A stretch of 64,000 nucleotides of DNA from Clostridia bacterium (lineage in GTDB: Bacteria; Bacillota; Clostridia; Lachnospirales; CAG-274), in assembly GCA_030524425.1 (NCBI GenBank), contig JAUNGN010000001.1:114834-178833 (forward strand), given 5' to 3'. Below the pieces are notes generated by a model. That model made no database searches and was not told where the DNA came from. It was given only the letters and a program-made list of their open reading frames with translations. Both the position numbers and the translations under genes were made by a program. This document shows positions 29,034 to 37,769 of the stretch, piece by piece. Within the stretch, counting starts at the first letter, position 1. Each line of letters begins with the position of its first letter.

Positions 29034-29040
29034 ATAATTA

Positions 29041-29084
29041 AAAAAACGGCTTTGACACTGATTTGAGGTGCACAGCCGTTTTTT
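29041..29084 (+). terminator. Terminator of the dapL operon
   Basis: AAAAAACGGCT and AGCCGTTTTTT flank a 22-nt loop that can itself pair; ends in a T tract. Confidence 0.85.
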
Positions 29085-29125
29085 ATTTTTAGTATATATT
29101 TTTAATTTAGGTATTTACCTGCTTA

Positions 29126-29815
29126 TTATTCAAATCTATCCTTAAGCTCAGAACCCATACTGACAGCAAAATCATATATACTGCTCTTGCAGTCAGCTAT
29201 TTTTTTATTAAGCAGGTCACTTTCACCATTTTGCTCCATTTCTTCCTTTAATCCGGCAAGCTCAGTGCCTGTCTGCAATAAAGTTATATACTCCTCCTCA
29301 CTTATTTTGCCCTTGTCCACATTCTGTGATGCTTCATTCTGCAATAAAGTATAATCCTCAATAAGCTTAGATATATCTTCACTTAAAGGCTTTTTTGTAT
29401 TCTCAGCTGCTTTTTCAGTAACTTCTTCGGTTTTTAATGTAGTTGCCTCACCAATTTCCTCAACATTTATTAATGAATCCACAACTTCATTTGGTGCAGC
29501 ACACTGTGATGACATTGCTGTCAGCCTTTCCCTGATATCATCAAGTTCAGCCCTTATTTCATCATTGTCAACAGGATTTTCAGCAATTTCCTTAAGTCTG
29601 TCCTTTATTGAGTTAAATTCATCTGATACAGTACTGTCAATATAACCCTTTGAAAGAGCCTCAGTAACATAAGGTGCCAAATCATCAGCCTTACTTTGCA
29701 GCTCAAGAGTATATGCCTTAATTTCCTCAGAGCTGTCAGTATTCTCCTTGTTACAGCCTGACATAATTGAAAATGCAATAACAACCATTAAAATAACACT
29801 GAATATCTTCTTCAT
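29126..29815 (-). CDS. Hypothetical lipoprotein, helical
   Basis: 229 residues. The signal peptide ends in a lipobox, FSIMSGC, with Cys21 as the lipidated residue. The rest is acidic and mostly helical (repeated Glu/Lys/Leu, for example EFNSIKDRLKEIAENP) and looks like an extracytoplasmic coiled-coil protein. It starts 10 nt after pyrD, so it may be the last gene of the pyrK-pyrD transcript, but nothing links it to pyrimidine synthesis. Not recognised. Confidence 0.75.
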   Translation of the reverse strand: MKKIFSVILMVVIAFSIMSGCNKENTDSSEEIKAYTLELQSKADDLAPYVTEALSKGYIDSTVSDEFNSIKDRLKEIAENPVDNDEIRAELDDIRERLTAMSSQCAAPNEVVDSLINVEEIGEATTLKTEEVTEKAAENTKKPLSEDISKLIEDYTLLQNEASQNVDKGKISEEEYITLLQTGTELAGLKEEMEQNGESDLLNKKIADCKSSIYDFAVSMGSELKDRFE

Positions 29816-29825
29816 AATACCACTC

Positions 29826-30728
29826 CTAATCTATTATTCCCCGGATTTCTTTTAAATCCTTAACATCATACTTTCTCATATACTCCTCGATACCCTCAAC
29901 AGTTTCAATTGTTGCTCTTGGGTTAATAAAGTTTGCAGTACCAATAGAAACGCCTGTAGCTCCTGCCATTATAAACTCAATAGCATCCTCAGCATTTGAT
30001 ATGCCTCCCATACCAATGACAGGCACATCAACAGCCTTGCAGACCTGATATACCATTCTTACTGCAACAGGCTTAACCGCAGGACCGCTCATACCTCCGA
30101 TTTTTCTGTACAAAATCGGCTGTCTTTTATAAATATCAATCTTCATACCCGTAAGTGTATTAATAAGGCTGAGCCCGTCGGCACCTCCGCTGACGGCAGC
30201 CCTTGCTATTTCGGTAATGTCCGTTACATTAGGGCTTAACTTTACAATTAAAGGCTTATCGGCAGCTTTTTTAACCTCATTGACAACCTTTTCAACCATT
30301 AGGGGATCTGTACCAAATGCCATACCGCCCTCGCTTACATTAGGACAGGAAATATTAAGCTCCAATAAATCCACGTCCTGTCCCTGAAGCTTCTTAACAA
30401 CATTAGTATATTCTTCAATGGAATGTCCGCATACATTTACAATAATTTTAGTGTCAAACTGTCTTAAAAACGGAATATCATTTTCAATAAAATAGTCCAC
30501 ACCAGGATTTTGCAAACCTACCGAGTTAAGCATACCTCCGTAAACCTCTGCTATTCTTGGTGCAGGATTGCCATTCCATGGCTTGTCTGCAACACCTTTA
30601 ACAACGACTGCCCCCAGCTTGTTCAAGTCAACAAATTCCGAATACTCTCTTCCGCTTCCAAATGTGCCTGATGCAGTCATAACAGGATTCTTAAGCTCAA
30701 CACCACATATATTAACCTTAGTATTCAT
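29826..30728 (-). CDS. pyrD: Dihydroorotate dehydrogenase, class 1B catalytic subunit
   Basis: 300 residues from ATG 30728, which overlaps the pyrK stop as TAATG and has AAGGAGGTG upstream; the longer in-frame start is not needed. GVELKNPVMTASGTFGSG, the LELNISCPNVSEGG catalytic region with Cys as the base (in NISCPN), and GMGGISNAEDAIEF for FMN phosphate are all seen. It oxidises dihydroorotate to orotate and passes electrons through PyrK to NAD+. Confidence 0.96.
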   Translation of the reverse strand: MNTKVNICGVELKNPVMTASGTFGSGREYSEFVDLNKLGAVVVKGVADKPWNGNPAPRIAEVYGGMLNSVGLQNPGVDYFIENDIPFLRQFDTKIIVNVCGHSIEEYTNVVKKLQGQDVDLLELNISCPNVSEGGMAFGTDPLMVEKVVNEVKKAADKPLIVKLSPNVTDITEIARAAVSGGADGLSLINTLTGMKIDIYKRQPILYRKIGGMSGPAVKPVAVRMVYQVCKAVDVPVIGMGGISNAEDAIEFIMAGATGVSIGTANFINPRATIETVEGIEEYMRKYDVKDLKEIRGIID

Positions 30729-31483
30729 TACCAGCACACCTCCTTGCTGTCAAAAACAGGACCGTCCTTGCAAACCTTTTTGTAAGTCCAGCCGTCGCCA
30801 TCCTTAATCTGAACAACACAGCCTACACAGGCACCGATACCGCAAGCCATTCTTTCTTCCATGGATACCTGACAGGGGATATTGTTTTCATCAGCATACA
30901 TGGAAAGAAATTTAAGCATAATCTTGGGACCGCATGAGTAAATCATATCTCCCTTAATCCCTTCTTCCCTTAATAAATCAACTACATTTCCCTTAAAACC
31001 AACGGAACCGTCATCAGTGGCAACATAAACCTTAGCACCCAGCTTTTCAAACTCCTCCGCAAGGAAAGAACCGCTTCTGAATCCAAGTACAACAATTTTT
31101 TCGCCCTTTAGCTGCCTGCAGGTTTCAAGAAGGGGAGGCACTCCAATACCGCCGCCAACTAAAACAGACCTGCCCTCACATAAAGTATAGCCATTACCGC
31201 AAGGTCCTAAAAGTCTTATTTCATCATCTTTCTTTAATTCAGAAAAAAGCTTTGTACCCTTGCCTGCAATCTGAAAAACAAGTCTTAAACTACCCTCTTC
31301 CTTATTTATTTCACATATACTTATGGGTCTTGACAAGAGATTTACACCGTTGTCGGGATATACCTCAACAAACTGTCCCGCCTTTGCCTCCCTTACAATT
31401 TCAGGACAACTTAACTTCAAATCACAAATTAAATCAGTTATAAAATTAATTGATATAACCTTTGCTGTTTCTATCGATTTCAT
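30728..31483 (-). CDS. pyrK: Dihydroorotate dehydrogenase electron-transfer subunit
   Basis: 251 residues. A ferredoxin-reductase fold: FAD loop at LLSRPISIC, NAD loop near RSVLVGGGIGVPPLLE, and the C-terminal [2Fe-2S] cysteines in MACGIGACVGC with a fourth Cys in KVCKDG. It forms the class 1B complex with PyrD. The gene leads the operon; upstream I see a possible -10 (TATAAT near 31558-31563) but no attenuator like that of pyrB. Confidence 0.95.
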   Translation of the reverse strand: MKSIETAKVISINFITDLICDLKLSCPEIVREAKAGQFVEVYPDNGVNLLSRPISICEINKEEGSLRLVFQIAGKGTKLFSELKKDDEIRLLGPCGNGYTLCEGRSVLVGGGIGVPPLLETCRQLKGEKIVVLGFRSGSFLAEEFEKLGAKVYVATDDGSVGFKGNVVDLLREEGIKGDMIYSCGPKIMLKFLSMYADENNIPCQVSMEERMACGIGACVGCVVQIKDGDGWTYKKVCKDGPVFDSKEVCW

Positions 31484-31755
31484 AGTAATTTCTCCTTATT
31501 TTTTTACTTATATATGTTAATTTTACAACATATTAAAGGGTTTTACAAGAGGTAATTATTATACCAAAACTTTTAAGCTATCGCCATATTTACCAAATTC
31601 CCATACAGACCCGTTGTATAACATTTGACGAAATAAAACGAATTATTTTAATAATTCCATATATTTTATATTACAATTGTTTAATTTTAATAAAACAACA
31701 AATGTTAAATATATTAAAATATTATAAAATAACAGCAAAATAACGAAATAAATAA

Positions 31756-31801
31756 TTGTATATTATTCTATATTGTAAAAAATATACAATGACGGTATAC
31801 T
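31756..31801 (+). promoter_or_regulatory. Promoter and operator-like repeat of the pectate lyase gene
   Basis: TTGTAA (31773-31778), 17-bp spacer, TATACT (31796-31801). TTGTATATT (31756-31764) and AATATACAA (31781-31789) form a 9-bp inverted repeat that straddles the -35 box, a plausible operator. The region 31484-31755 otherwise holds only the divergent pyrK upstream sequence and A+T-rich DNA. Confidence 0.5.
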
Positions 31802-31848
31802 AAAAGTGAAAATTATACAATACCAAATAATATGAGGAGGAAAAAATA

Positions 31849-33834
31849 ATGACAAAGCACTTAAAAAACATTCTATTATGGCTGACAGCCGCAGTAATTA
31901 TAATTACAACAATGTCAGCCCTACCAATTTTAACAAATGCCGCTGCAGTCGAACCCGAAAACGGTAATATCTATTATATTAAGAATAAAAACAGCGGTTT
32001 ATATCTGCAGGTTGAAGATGACTCTTCAGCCGACGGCGCAAATGTATGTCAGGCACAGGGAACAGGTTCACTTGGTCAGAAATGGATAATTAACACAAAC
32101 AGTGACGGTACAATAAGGCTTAAATCAGCAGTAGACATGACAGGAGGAAAGGCCCTTGACGTCACAGACGGAAATTCCGACAACCTTGCCAACATCAGGC
32201 TTTGGAGCTCAAACGGTCTTTCTGCACAAAACTTTAAGCTTGAAGCTAACAATGACGGTTCCTATGCTATTTTAACAAGCGCTTCAAGCTTTGCAAGGTG
32301 TCTTGATGTTCTTAACTTCAGCACAGAATCAGGTGCAAATGTTATTCAATATGACTGCAATATGACAGATAATCAGCTTTGGTACTTTGAAAATGCAAGC
32401 TGGCCATCATCAGGAGGTTCAACATCTGATACCACCATTGGCATAGACAATAGCGGATATTCTGATCAGCTGATGCAATTTGTATGTACTAGTGACGGAA
32501 AATACCTAACAGGTTCATCATCCAGCAACTCATCTGTTACAGCTTCTTCCGAAAGCTCCGATTATAACAAATGGAAAATAATTAAAATGGGCACTGATTA
32601 TTACAGAATTGTAAATAAAGCAACGGGCTATGTTCTTGCACCGTCTTCAAACACTGCTTCAAGCGGTACAAACATAGTAACAACAGGAGCTTTGGATAAT
32701 AATGCACAATATTGGAAAATATCACCTTTATCATATGATAACAATTCAATTGCATTAAATTATCAGCTTGTAAATTGTGCAAATACAAATTTAGTTTTAA
32801 CATTGTCAGGCAGTAACTATGTTTTAAATTCCAATTCTGAAAGCTCTCAGCAAACCTTCAGGTTTAACTCCTACGGATGCGAAGGCTTTGCAGGCTCAGC
32901 CAAGGATATGAACAGCAATTTAAAGGCTTCCGTAACAGGCGGTGTATTGGGTGATGTTGTAGTTGTTAATGACTTCAATTCTTTAAACAGCTATGCATCA
33001 GGCTCAACTCCTTATACTATTGTAATAAACAGCAGTATTTCAAAGTCAGATTTAACCAAAATTAATGTTGGACAGAATAAAACCTTTATAGGCTCATTCT
33101 CTTCAAACACATTAAACAACATACATTTCAGATGTATATCAAACTCAGGAAATATTATATTCAAAAACATAAAGTTTACTCACGATGCCGAAAAAAATGA
33201 AAATGATGATATACAAATGTATATCTCAAACGGTGTAAATTTCTGGATTGACCATTGTACATTTGAAGGACATGACCTTTCAACAGACACAACACTTCAC
33301 GAAAGTGACGTTGACAAGCATATGTATGTAGGTCTTAATGCTGATTTTGTTTCAGTTACAGGCTGTATTTTCAAGGGACATAAATATGGTCTTATTTTAG
33401 GCTATCCTCAGGACACAGGGGGAGAACCCTATGAGGGATACCCAAGAATGACTATTGCAAATAATTATTTCTATAATGTTATTACAAGAGCACCGGGACT
33501 TATGAGATATGGATATTTCCACGCTTACAATAACTTTGTATATGACTTCCAGTTAGGCTACACGCCTTATACAGGATGTAATATTTATTCCGAAAAGAAT
33601 TATTTTGACAAAGGAAATCATGCCGGTGCAGTTGTAGATGATAAGGGGGTCGGCGGTTTCACAGACTCAGGCTCCGTTGTCAGCTCAAGTGTTACGGACT
33701 TAAAAACAGGAGCAACAAGCTGGCGTCCGTCCTCTAACTACAGCTATGCAACACGAACTGCTTCAAGTGCTAAAACATGGTGTCAAAACTATACAGGAGT
33801 TCAAAGCTCAAGTATTACTTACGCTATTGATTAA
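31849..33834 (+). CDS. Secreted pectate lyase (PL1-like) with ricin-type lectin domains
   Basis: 661 residues. Signal peptide about 1-32. Two ricin-B/CBM13-like regions follow (about 38-180 and 200-345), with repeated QxW-like motifs (GQKWIINTN, DNQLWYFEN, NAQYWKISP). The C-terminal ~300 residues form a right-handed beta-helix of the pectate lyase family 1: GVNFWIDHCTFEGHD (metal/substrate region) and APGLMRYGYFHAYNN, which carries the RxPxxRxG-type catalytic arginine pattern. It would cleave polygalacturonan by beta-elimination after Ca2+ binding, with the lectin domains holding the enzyme on plant glycans. There is no dockerin, so it is not a partner of the cohesin at 36547. Confidence 0.9.
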   Translation: MTKHLKNILLWLTAAVIIITTMSALPILTNAAAVEPENGNIYYIKNKNSGLYLQVEDDSSADGANVCQAQGTGSLGQKWIINTNSDGTIRLKSAVDMTGGKALDVTDGNSDNLANIRLWSSNGLSAQNFKLEANNDGSYAILTSASSFARCLDVLNFSTESGANVIQYDCNMTDNQLWYFENASWPSSGGSTSDTTIGIDNSGYSDQLMQFVCTSDGKYLTGSSSSNSSVTASSESSDYNKWKIIKMGTDYYRIVNKATGYVLAPSSNTASSGTNIVTTGALDNNAQYWKISPLSYDNNSIALNYQLVNCANTNLVLTLSGSNYVLNSNSESSQQTFRFNSYGCEGFAGSAKDMNSNLKASVTGGVLGDVVVVNDFNSLNSYASGSTPYTIVINSSISKSDLTKINVGQNKTFIGSFSSNTLNNIHFRCISNSGNIIFKNIKFTHDAEKNENDDIQMYISNGVNFWIDHCTFEGHDLSTDTTLHESDVDKHMYVGLNADFVSVTGCIFKGHKYGLILGYPQDTGGEPYEGYPRMTIANNYFYNVITRAPGLMRYGYFHAYNNFVYDFQLGYTPYTGCNIYSEKNYFDKGNHAGAVVDDKGVGGFTDSGSVVSSSVTDLKTGATSWRPSSNYSYATRTASSAKTWCQNYTGVQSSSITYAID

Positions 33835-33873
33835 CTTCTCATAAAAATATTTAAACTTTCTTAATTTATTAAT

Positions 33874-33907
33874 AAAGGATTGCCCCTATAAAAGGCGGCA
33901 ATCCTTT
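33874..33907 (+). terminator. Terminator of the pectate lyase gene
   Basis: AAAGGATTGCC and GGCAATCCTTT form an 11-bp stem with a 12-nt loop; a T-rich tract follows after CAGA. It may also serve the converging gene at 33951. Confidence 0.75.
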
Positions 33908-33950
33908 CAGATTTTTAAATACTATTAATTTCTGAGGAAAGATTGAGCCC

Positions 33951-34136
33951 CTATATTCCCAATTCCGATTTTAACTCCTCTATAACCTTCTTACTGTCAC
34001 CTATGCAGGCACTGCAAAGTACACCAAGACGCATACTTCTCTCTAAATCCTCAAAACTATCAGCACCATTTTCAAGAGCCTTTTTAATATCATCAACCCA
34101 TATATCGCAGCATTCGCATACCAATCTATTCTTCAT
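33951..34136 (-). CDS. Bfd-like [2Fe-2S]-type small protein
   Basis: 61 residues from ATG 34136, chosen because GGAGGTTAGTG precedes it. The cysteine pattern CECC...CSAC ([13 protein letters not shown] near the start and LGVLCSACIGD near residue 40) resembles the BFD-like [2Fe-2S] domain, a small electron carrier fold often found in ferredoxin-type proteins. It overlaps the end of rmuC by 11 nt and is the last gene of the deoC-rmuC cluster. Function unknown. Confidence 0.7.
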   Translation of the reverse strand: MKNRLVCECCDIWVDDIKKALENGADSFEDLERSMRLGVLCSACIGDSKKVIEELKSELGI

Positions 34137-35403
34137 CACTAACCTCCAGTATTTTATCAGCCTCAGCACTGTCACTCAAAGCCTCTACACTGCTCAACTT
34201 TCTCCTCATAGCCCTTGTCCTTGTAGTAACAAGCCTTTCAAGATCATCACTTGCCATTTCAAGGTGCTTTTTAGTCTTATCCAGGGCGTCGGCAAACTTG
34301 CCAAATTCAGTTTTAACAGCAGCAAGAGTATTCCATACTTCAACACTTCTCTTTTGTATCGCCAGGGTCTTAAAGCCCATTTGCAGGCTGTTAAGAAGTG
34401 CAGCCATAGTACTCGGACCTGCAACATTTACCTTATACTTAGACTGCAATACCTCAATCATACCTCTGTTGACAACCTCTGAGTATAACCCCTCAAAAGG
34501 CAAAAACATAATTGCAAAATTTGTTGTATATGGCGGTGCTATGTATTTTATGCTTATATCCTTTGCTTCACTTTCAATTACAGCCATAAGAGCTTTGACA
34601 GCAGCGGCAATAACCTCCCTGTCCCCCATATCATAAGCATCTAAAAGTGCCTGATATCTGTCACAGGGAAACTTGCTGTCAATAGGAAGATATACTGTAC
34701 CCTCATCATTTCCCGGCAATTTTATGGCAAACTCAACTCTTTTATTGCTTTCAGGCACAACCTCAACATTCTCTCCATACTGCTCCGGTGACAGTATTTC
34801 CTGTAAAATAGCACTAAGCTGTACCTCACCCAGAATACCTCTTGTTTTAACATTTGACAAAACTTTTTTTAAATCCCCGACACCACTGGCAAGATTCTGC
34901 ATTTCTCCAAGGCCCTTATATACCTGTTCAAGTCTTTCACTTACAAGGGCAAAGGACTTATTCATTTTGTCCTCAAGGGATTTTTGAAGTTTTTCATCAA
35001 CTACATTACGCATTTCATCAAGCTTTTTGTTATTATCATTCTGAATATTTGAAAGGCTCTTTTCAACAGCAGACCTTATATTTTCAAGCTTTTGTTCATT
35101 TTCAACAGAAAAAGTCTTTAACCTCTCCTCCTGCCTGGAAATAGAGCCTGCAACGGACCTTCTCAAAGCCTCCTGACTTTTAGAAAGATTTGTGTCAATG
35201 ATTGAAATTTTTTCACTGACCATATCATTAAAAAGCTTGTTATTGCTGTTTATTCCTTCATTAATTCTTCTTGCACTTTCATCGTTGCTTTTATCTATAA
35301 TATTCTTAATATCTCCTGTACTGATACCGCCCTTTTTAGAAACCATAACAAGCAATATAACCACAAGAATAATAAGTATACCAATCAAAATATTTGTTAA
35401 CAC
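34126..35403 (-). CDS. rmuC: RmuC-family DNA recombination protein
   Basis: 425 residues from GTG 35403 with AAGGAGG upstream. One N-terminal membrane helix, a long coiled coil (about 45-150), then the RmuC nuclease-like domain: [40 protein letters not shown] and [16 protein letters not shown] are family hallmarks. RmuC limits rearrangement at inverted repeats in E. coli. It overlaps the end of deoC by 7 nt, so the two are cotranscribed. Confidence 0.93.
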   Translation of the reverse strand: MLTNILIGILIILVVILLVMVSKKGGISTGDIKNIIDKSNDESARRINEGINSNNKLFNDMVSEKISIIDTNLSKSQEALRRSVAGSISRQEERLKTFSVENEQKLENIRSAVEKSLSNIQNDNNKKLDEMRNVVDEKLQKSLEDKMNKSFALVSERLEQVYKGLGEMQNLASGVGDLKKVLSNVKTRGILGEVQLSAILQEILSPEQYGENVEVVPESNKRVEFAIKLPGNDEGTVYLPIDSKFPCDRYQALLDAYDMGDREVIAAAVKALMAVIESEAKDISIKYIAPPYTTNFAIMFLPFEGLYSEVVNRGMIEVLQSKYKVNVAGPSTMAALLNSLQMGFKTLAIQKRSVEVWNTLAAVKTEFGKFADALDKTKKHLEMASDDLERLVTTRTRAMRRKLSSVEALSDSAEADKILEVSDEE

Positions 35404-36056
35404 AGTTTTTCCTCCTTAGCTATTTTTACAATTCTGCTTGTACCCAGCCTGTCTGCACCAAGCTCAATAAATTTTTCAGCATCAGCTATTGAGGTAATAC
35501 CGCCTGCAGCTTTAATTTTAACATCACTTCCTACATTTTCGGCAAAAAGCCTAATATCATCAAAGACAGCCCCCTCCCCTCCAAAGCCTGTGCTTGTCTT
35601 TATAAAGTCAGCCTTAGCCTCAGTAACAAGCTGACACATTTTAATTTTTTCATCTTTGGTAAGCATACAGGTTTCTATAATTACCTTAAGTATTTTATCT
35701 TCACAGGCGGACTTAATTTCTCTTATTTCCTCAAGAACCGTATTATAGTTTTTAGCCTTAAGCTCACCAATATTTATTACCATATCTATTTCATCAGCAC
35801 CGTTATTAACTGCATCCTTAGTTTCAAATATCTTTACCGCAGTAGTTGAATAGCCGTTAGGGAAACCAATTACAGTACAAATTTTAACCTTATCCCCGGC
35901 ATAATCCTTTGCTCTTTTAACAAAGCTTGATGGAATACATACGCTTGCGGTTTTGTACTTAATTCCGTCATCGCATATTGACTTAATCTCCTCCCACACG
36001 GCAGTTTGCTTTAAAAGGGTGTGGTCTACCTTGCTTAAAATTTCATTTATATCCAT
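35397..36056 (-). CDS. deoC: Deoxyribose-phosphate aldolase
   Basis: 219 residues from ATG 36056 ([17 protein letters not shown]), preferred because GGAGG lies just before it. The lysines of the class I mechanism are in [11 protein letters not shown] and the Schiff-base region [13 protein letters not shown], with IKAAGGITS completing the phosphate site. It splits deoxyribose 5-phosphate to acetaldehyde and glyceraldehyde 3-phosphate in nucleoside breakdown. No phosphorylase or deoR gene is adjacent. Confidence 0.95.
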   Translation of the reverse strand: MDINEILSKVDHTLLKQTAVWEEIKSICDDGIKYKTASVCIPSSFVKRAKDYAGDKVKICTVIGFPNGYSTTAVKIFETKDAVNNGADEIDMVINIGELKAKNYNTVLEEIREIKSACEDKILKVIIETCMLTKDEKIKMCQLVTEAKADFIKTSTGFGGEGAVFDDIRLFAENVGSDVKIKAAGGITSIADAEKFIELGADRLGTSRIVKIAKEEKLC

Positions 36057-36122
36057 TTTGTTTTCCTCCATAAACTTATCTTACATATACAAAAGCAATA
36101 TTTTTGCCATATATCTAGTCTA

Positions 36123-36485
36123 TTATTTTTTTCTGCCTTTGTCAATTATATCATCTAATATATTGCAGGATATTTGAATTATTCTATCACAGTTATCTCC
36201 CTTTTTTAATTTACAGCAGTTAAGGGAATTAAACTCCGAATTAAACCTCTCTACCATTTCAAGCCTGTAAAAGGGTACATTATCACACATTATACCTATA
36301 GCCATAATACAGGCCAATATAACACCGCAGCATCTTCCGACTCCAAGACCATTGTACAAGCCATTACAGGCATTTAAACAGTCCTCGGATATTTCAATTC
36401 CGTACTCCTCCTCACAAGCCTTCAATATGCACTTTGCACAGTTATATCCATTTTCCTTAAGTTTTAATGCTCTCTCTCCTAACAT
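36123..36485 (-). CDS. C_GCAxxG_C_C-family cysteine-rich redox protein
   Basis: 120 residues with nine cysteines. The order NCAKCILKAC, then ACNGLYNGLGVGRCCGVILACIM, then NCCKLKKGDNC follows the C_GCAxxG_C_C family (putative redox-active proteins of anaerobes). The central glycine-rich stretch is typical. Its ribosome site, GGAGGAGG, is part of the 3' arm of the terminator of the upstream cohesin operon, so expression may depend on read-through or on a promoter I cannot see. Confidence 0.8.
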   Translation of the reverse strand: MLGERALKLKENGYNCAKCILKACEEEYGIEISEDCLNACNGLYNGLGVGRCCGVILACIMAIGIMCDNVPFYRLEMVERFNSEFNSLNCCKLKKGDNCDRIIQISCNILDDIIDKGRKK

Positions 36486-36528
36486 AAAAAAACCTCCTCC
36501 TACTTTTATTTTATCTCGCAGGAGAAGG
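36486..36528 (-). terminator. Terminator of the cohesin-dockerin operon, overlapping the next ribosome site
   Basis: On the minus strand CCTTCTCCTGC (36528-36518) pairs with GTAGGAGGAGG (36503-36493), 11 bp with two wobble pairs, followed by seven T and directly by the ATG of the next gene at 36485. Confidence 0.8.
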
Positions 36529-36546
36529 ATTTGTTACTAAATATAA

Positions 36547-37746
36547 TTATTTGATTTTATAAACAGCAGTTTTTGTACTTGCATCCCATTGAACACTTAC
36601 ACCAAGGGCATTACCTAAAGCCCTGAAAGGAACAAACATTCTGCCGTCAGTAATTTCAGCCTTAACACCGTTTTCCATAAGCTGTGTCTTTCCGTCAATT
36701 ACCATATTTTCACTATTTGCAGTAAATTCTATTTTTTTACCGTCAAATATAATTGTTGCCGTTTTTGCAGCACTATTCCATACAATACTGTCACTGTTAT
36801 CAGCATCATCAACATCACCGCCTGCTATAGCAAGAGCCACAAATCTTAATGGCACAAGAGTTGAATTAGATGAAGCCTGAATATAAGGAGCAGCATCTGC
36901 ATTATAGCTTTCATCACCAATTACAACAGTTTTACTTCCTATAGTAACCTTAACATCATTAACAGATACAACCGTATCTGTAGTTGTTTCTGTCTTTGGT
37001 TCAGACTTTACAGCCTTTGTAGTTATCTCTGTTGCTGATTCTGTAGTAGCTGTTTTTGAAGTGTATCCGCTAACCTTAACACTTGATGCACCTGCTCCGC
37101 TGCTGCCTCCGCTTGATACTTTCTTTGTTGTAGTTTCTGTCTGACTTTCAGTAGTTGCAACAGCAGCCTTTGTTGTTGCTTCTGTCTGCTTTTCTGTTGT
37201 TACAACAGATGCCTTTGTTGTTGCTTCTGTGCTTGTTTCAGTTGTGCCGGATGAAGTATCTCTAATTACTGTAATACTTGTTGATTGTCCTGAAATATTC
37301 AATGGTGTTTGACCAAGAGCAGCATTATCATCAATAGCAGCAAAATCCATATTGCTTATCTCAATATCAGATTTGCCATCAGCAATAGCTTCAAACGTAA
37401 TTGTAAGCACTGTACCATTTCCCTCAACATTGCTCATAAAGGCAAGTCCACCGTATGTAAGCTTTTCTTCTGTAACGGTAACATCTGCATAATCACCTTT
37501 AACGCTTCCTATTTCATAGCTTACATATTTTAATGCATTTGTATTATATGTAATATCAAACTGTAATGCACCAAATCCGGGATTGTCTGAAAGATCAAAG
37601 CTAACAGCGACGCTGTCGCCCACCTTGCAAGTATTACCGGTAACGTTAGCACTTAAAACAGCGTCAGCTGCAAATACATTTGAAACATTAATTAAGCCTA
37701 AGCTTAAGCTTAAAACACATAAAATTGAAATTAATTTTTTAATCAT
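36547..37746 (-). CDS. Secreted single-cohesin protein with copper-amine-oxidase-N-like stalk domain
   Basis: 399 residues. Signal peptide 1-26. Residues about 27-160 look like a cohesin: a nine-strand beta sandwich with GDSVAVSFDLSDNPGFGALQ, FDITYNTNALKYVSYEIG and GNGTVLTITFEAI at the expected places. A Thr/Ser/Glu-rich linker with repeated TTESQTETTTK-like units (about 163-255) follows. Residues about 262-399 match the copper amine oxidase N-terminal-like (stalk) domain twice over: STLVPLRFVALAIAGG and GRMFVPFRALGNALGVSVQW. It is the last gene of the operon coding three dockerin proteins, so it is the natural partner for them. No LPxTG or SLH anchor; the stalk-like domain may tie it to the wall. 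Confidence 0.8.
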   Translation of the reverse strand: MIKKLISILCVLSLSLGLINVSNVFAADAVLSANVTGNTCKVGDSVAVSFDLSDNPGFGALQFDITYNTNALKYVSYEIGSVKGDYADVTVTEEKLTYGGLAFMSNVEGNGTVLTITFEAIADGKSDIEISNMDFAAIDDNAALGQTPLNISGQSTSITVIRDTSSGTTETSTEATTKASVVTTEKQTEATTKAAVATTESQTETTTKKVSSGGSSGAGASSVKVSGYTSKTATTESATEITTKAVKSEPKTETTTDTVVSVNDVKVTIGSKTVVIGDESYNADAAPYIQASSNSTLVPLRFVALAIAGGDVDDADNSDSIVWNSAAKTATIIFDGKKIEFTANSENMVIDGKTQLMENGVKAEITDGRMFVPFRALGNALGVSVQWDASTKTAVYKIK

Positions 37747-37769
37747 AGTTTTGTCCTCACTTCTTATTA

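Noticed and set aside
31484..31570. Second pyr attenuator ahead of pyrK
   Set aside because: The leader has a weak A+T hairpin but no U tract and no leader ORF with a ribosome site.
31849..33834. Pectate lyase as a member of the cohesin-dockerin assembly
   Set aside because: It has ricin-type domains and no dockerin.
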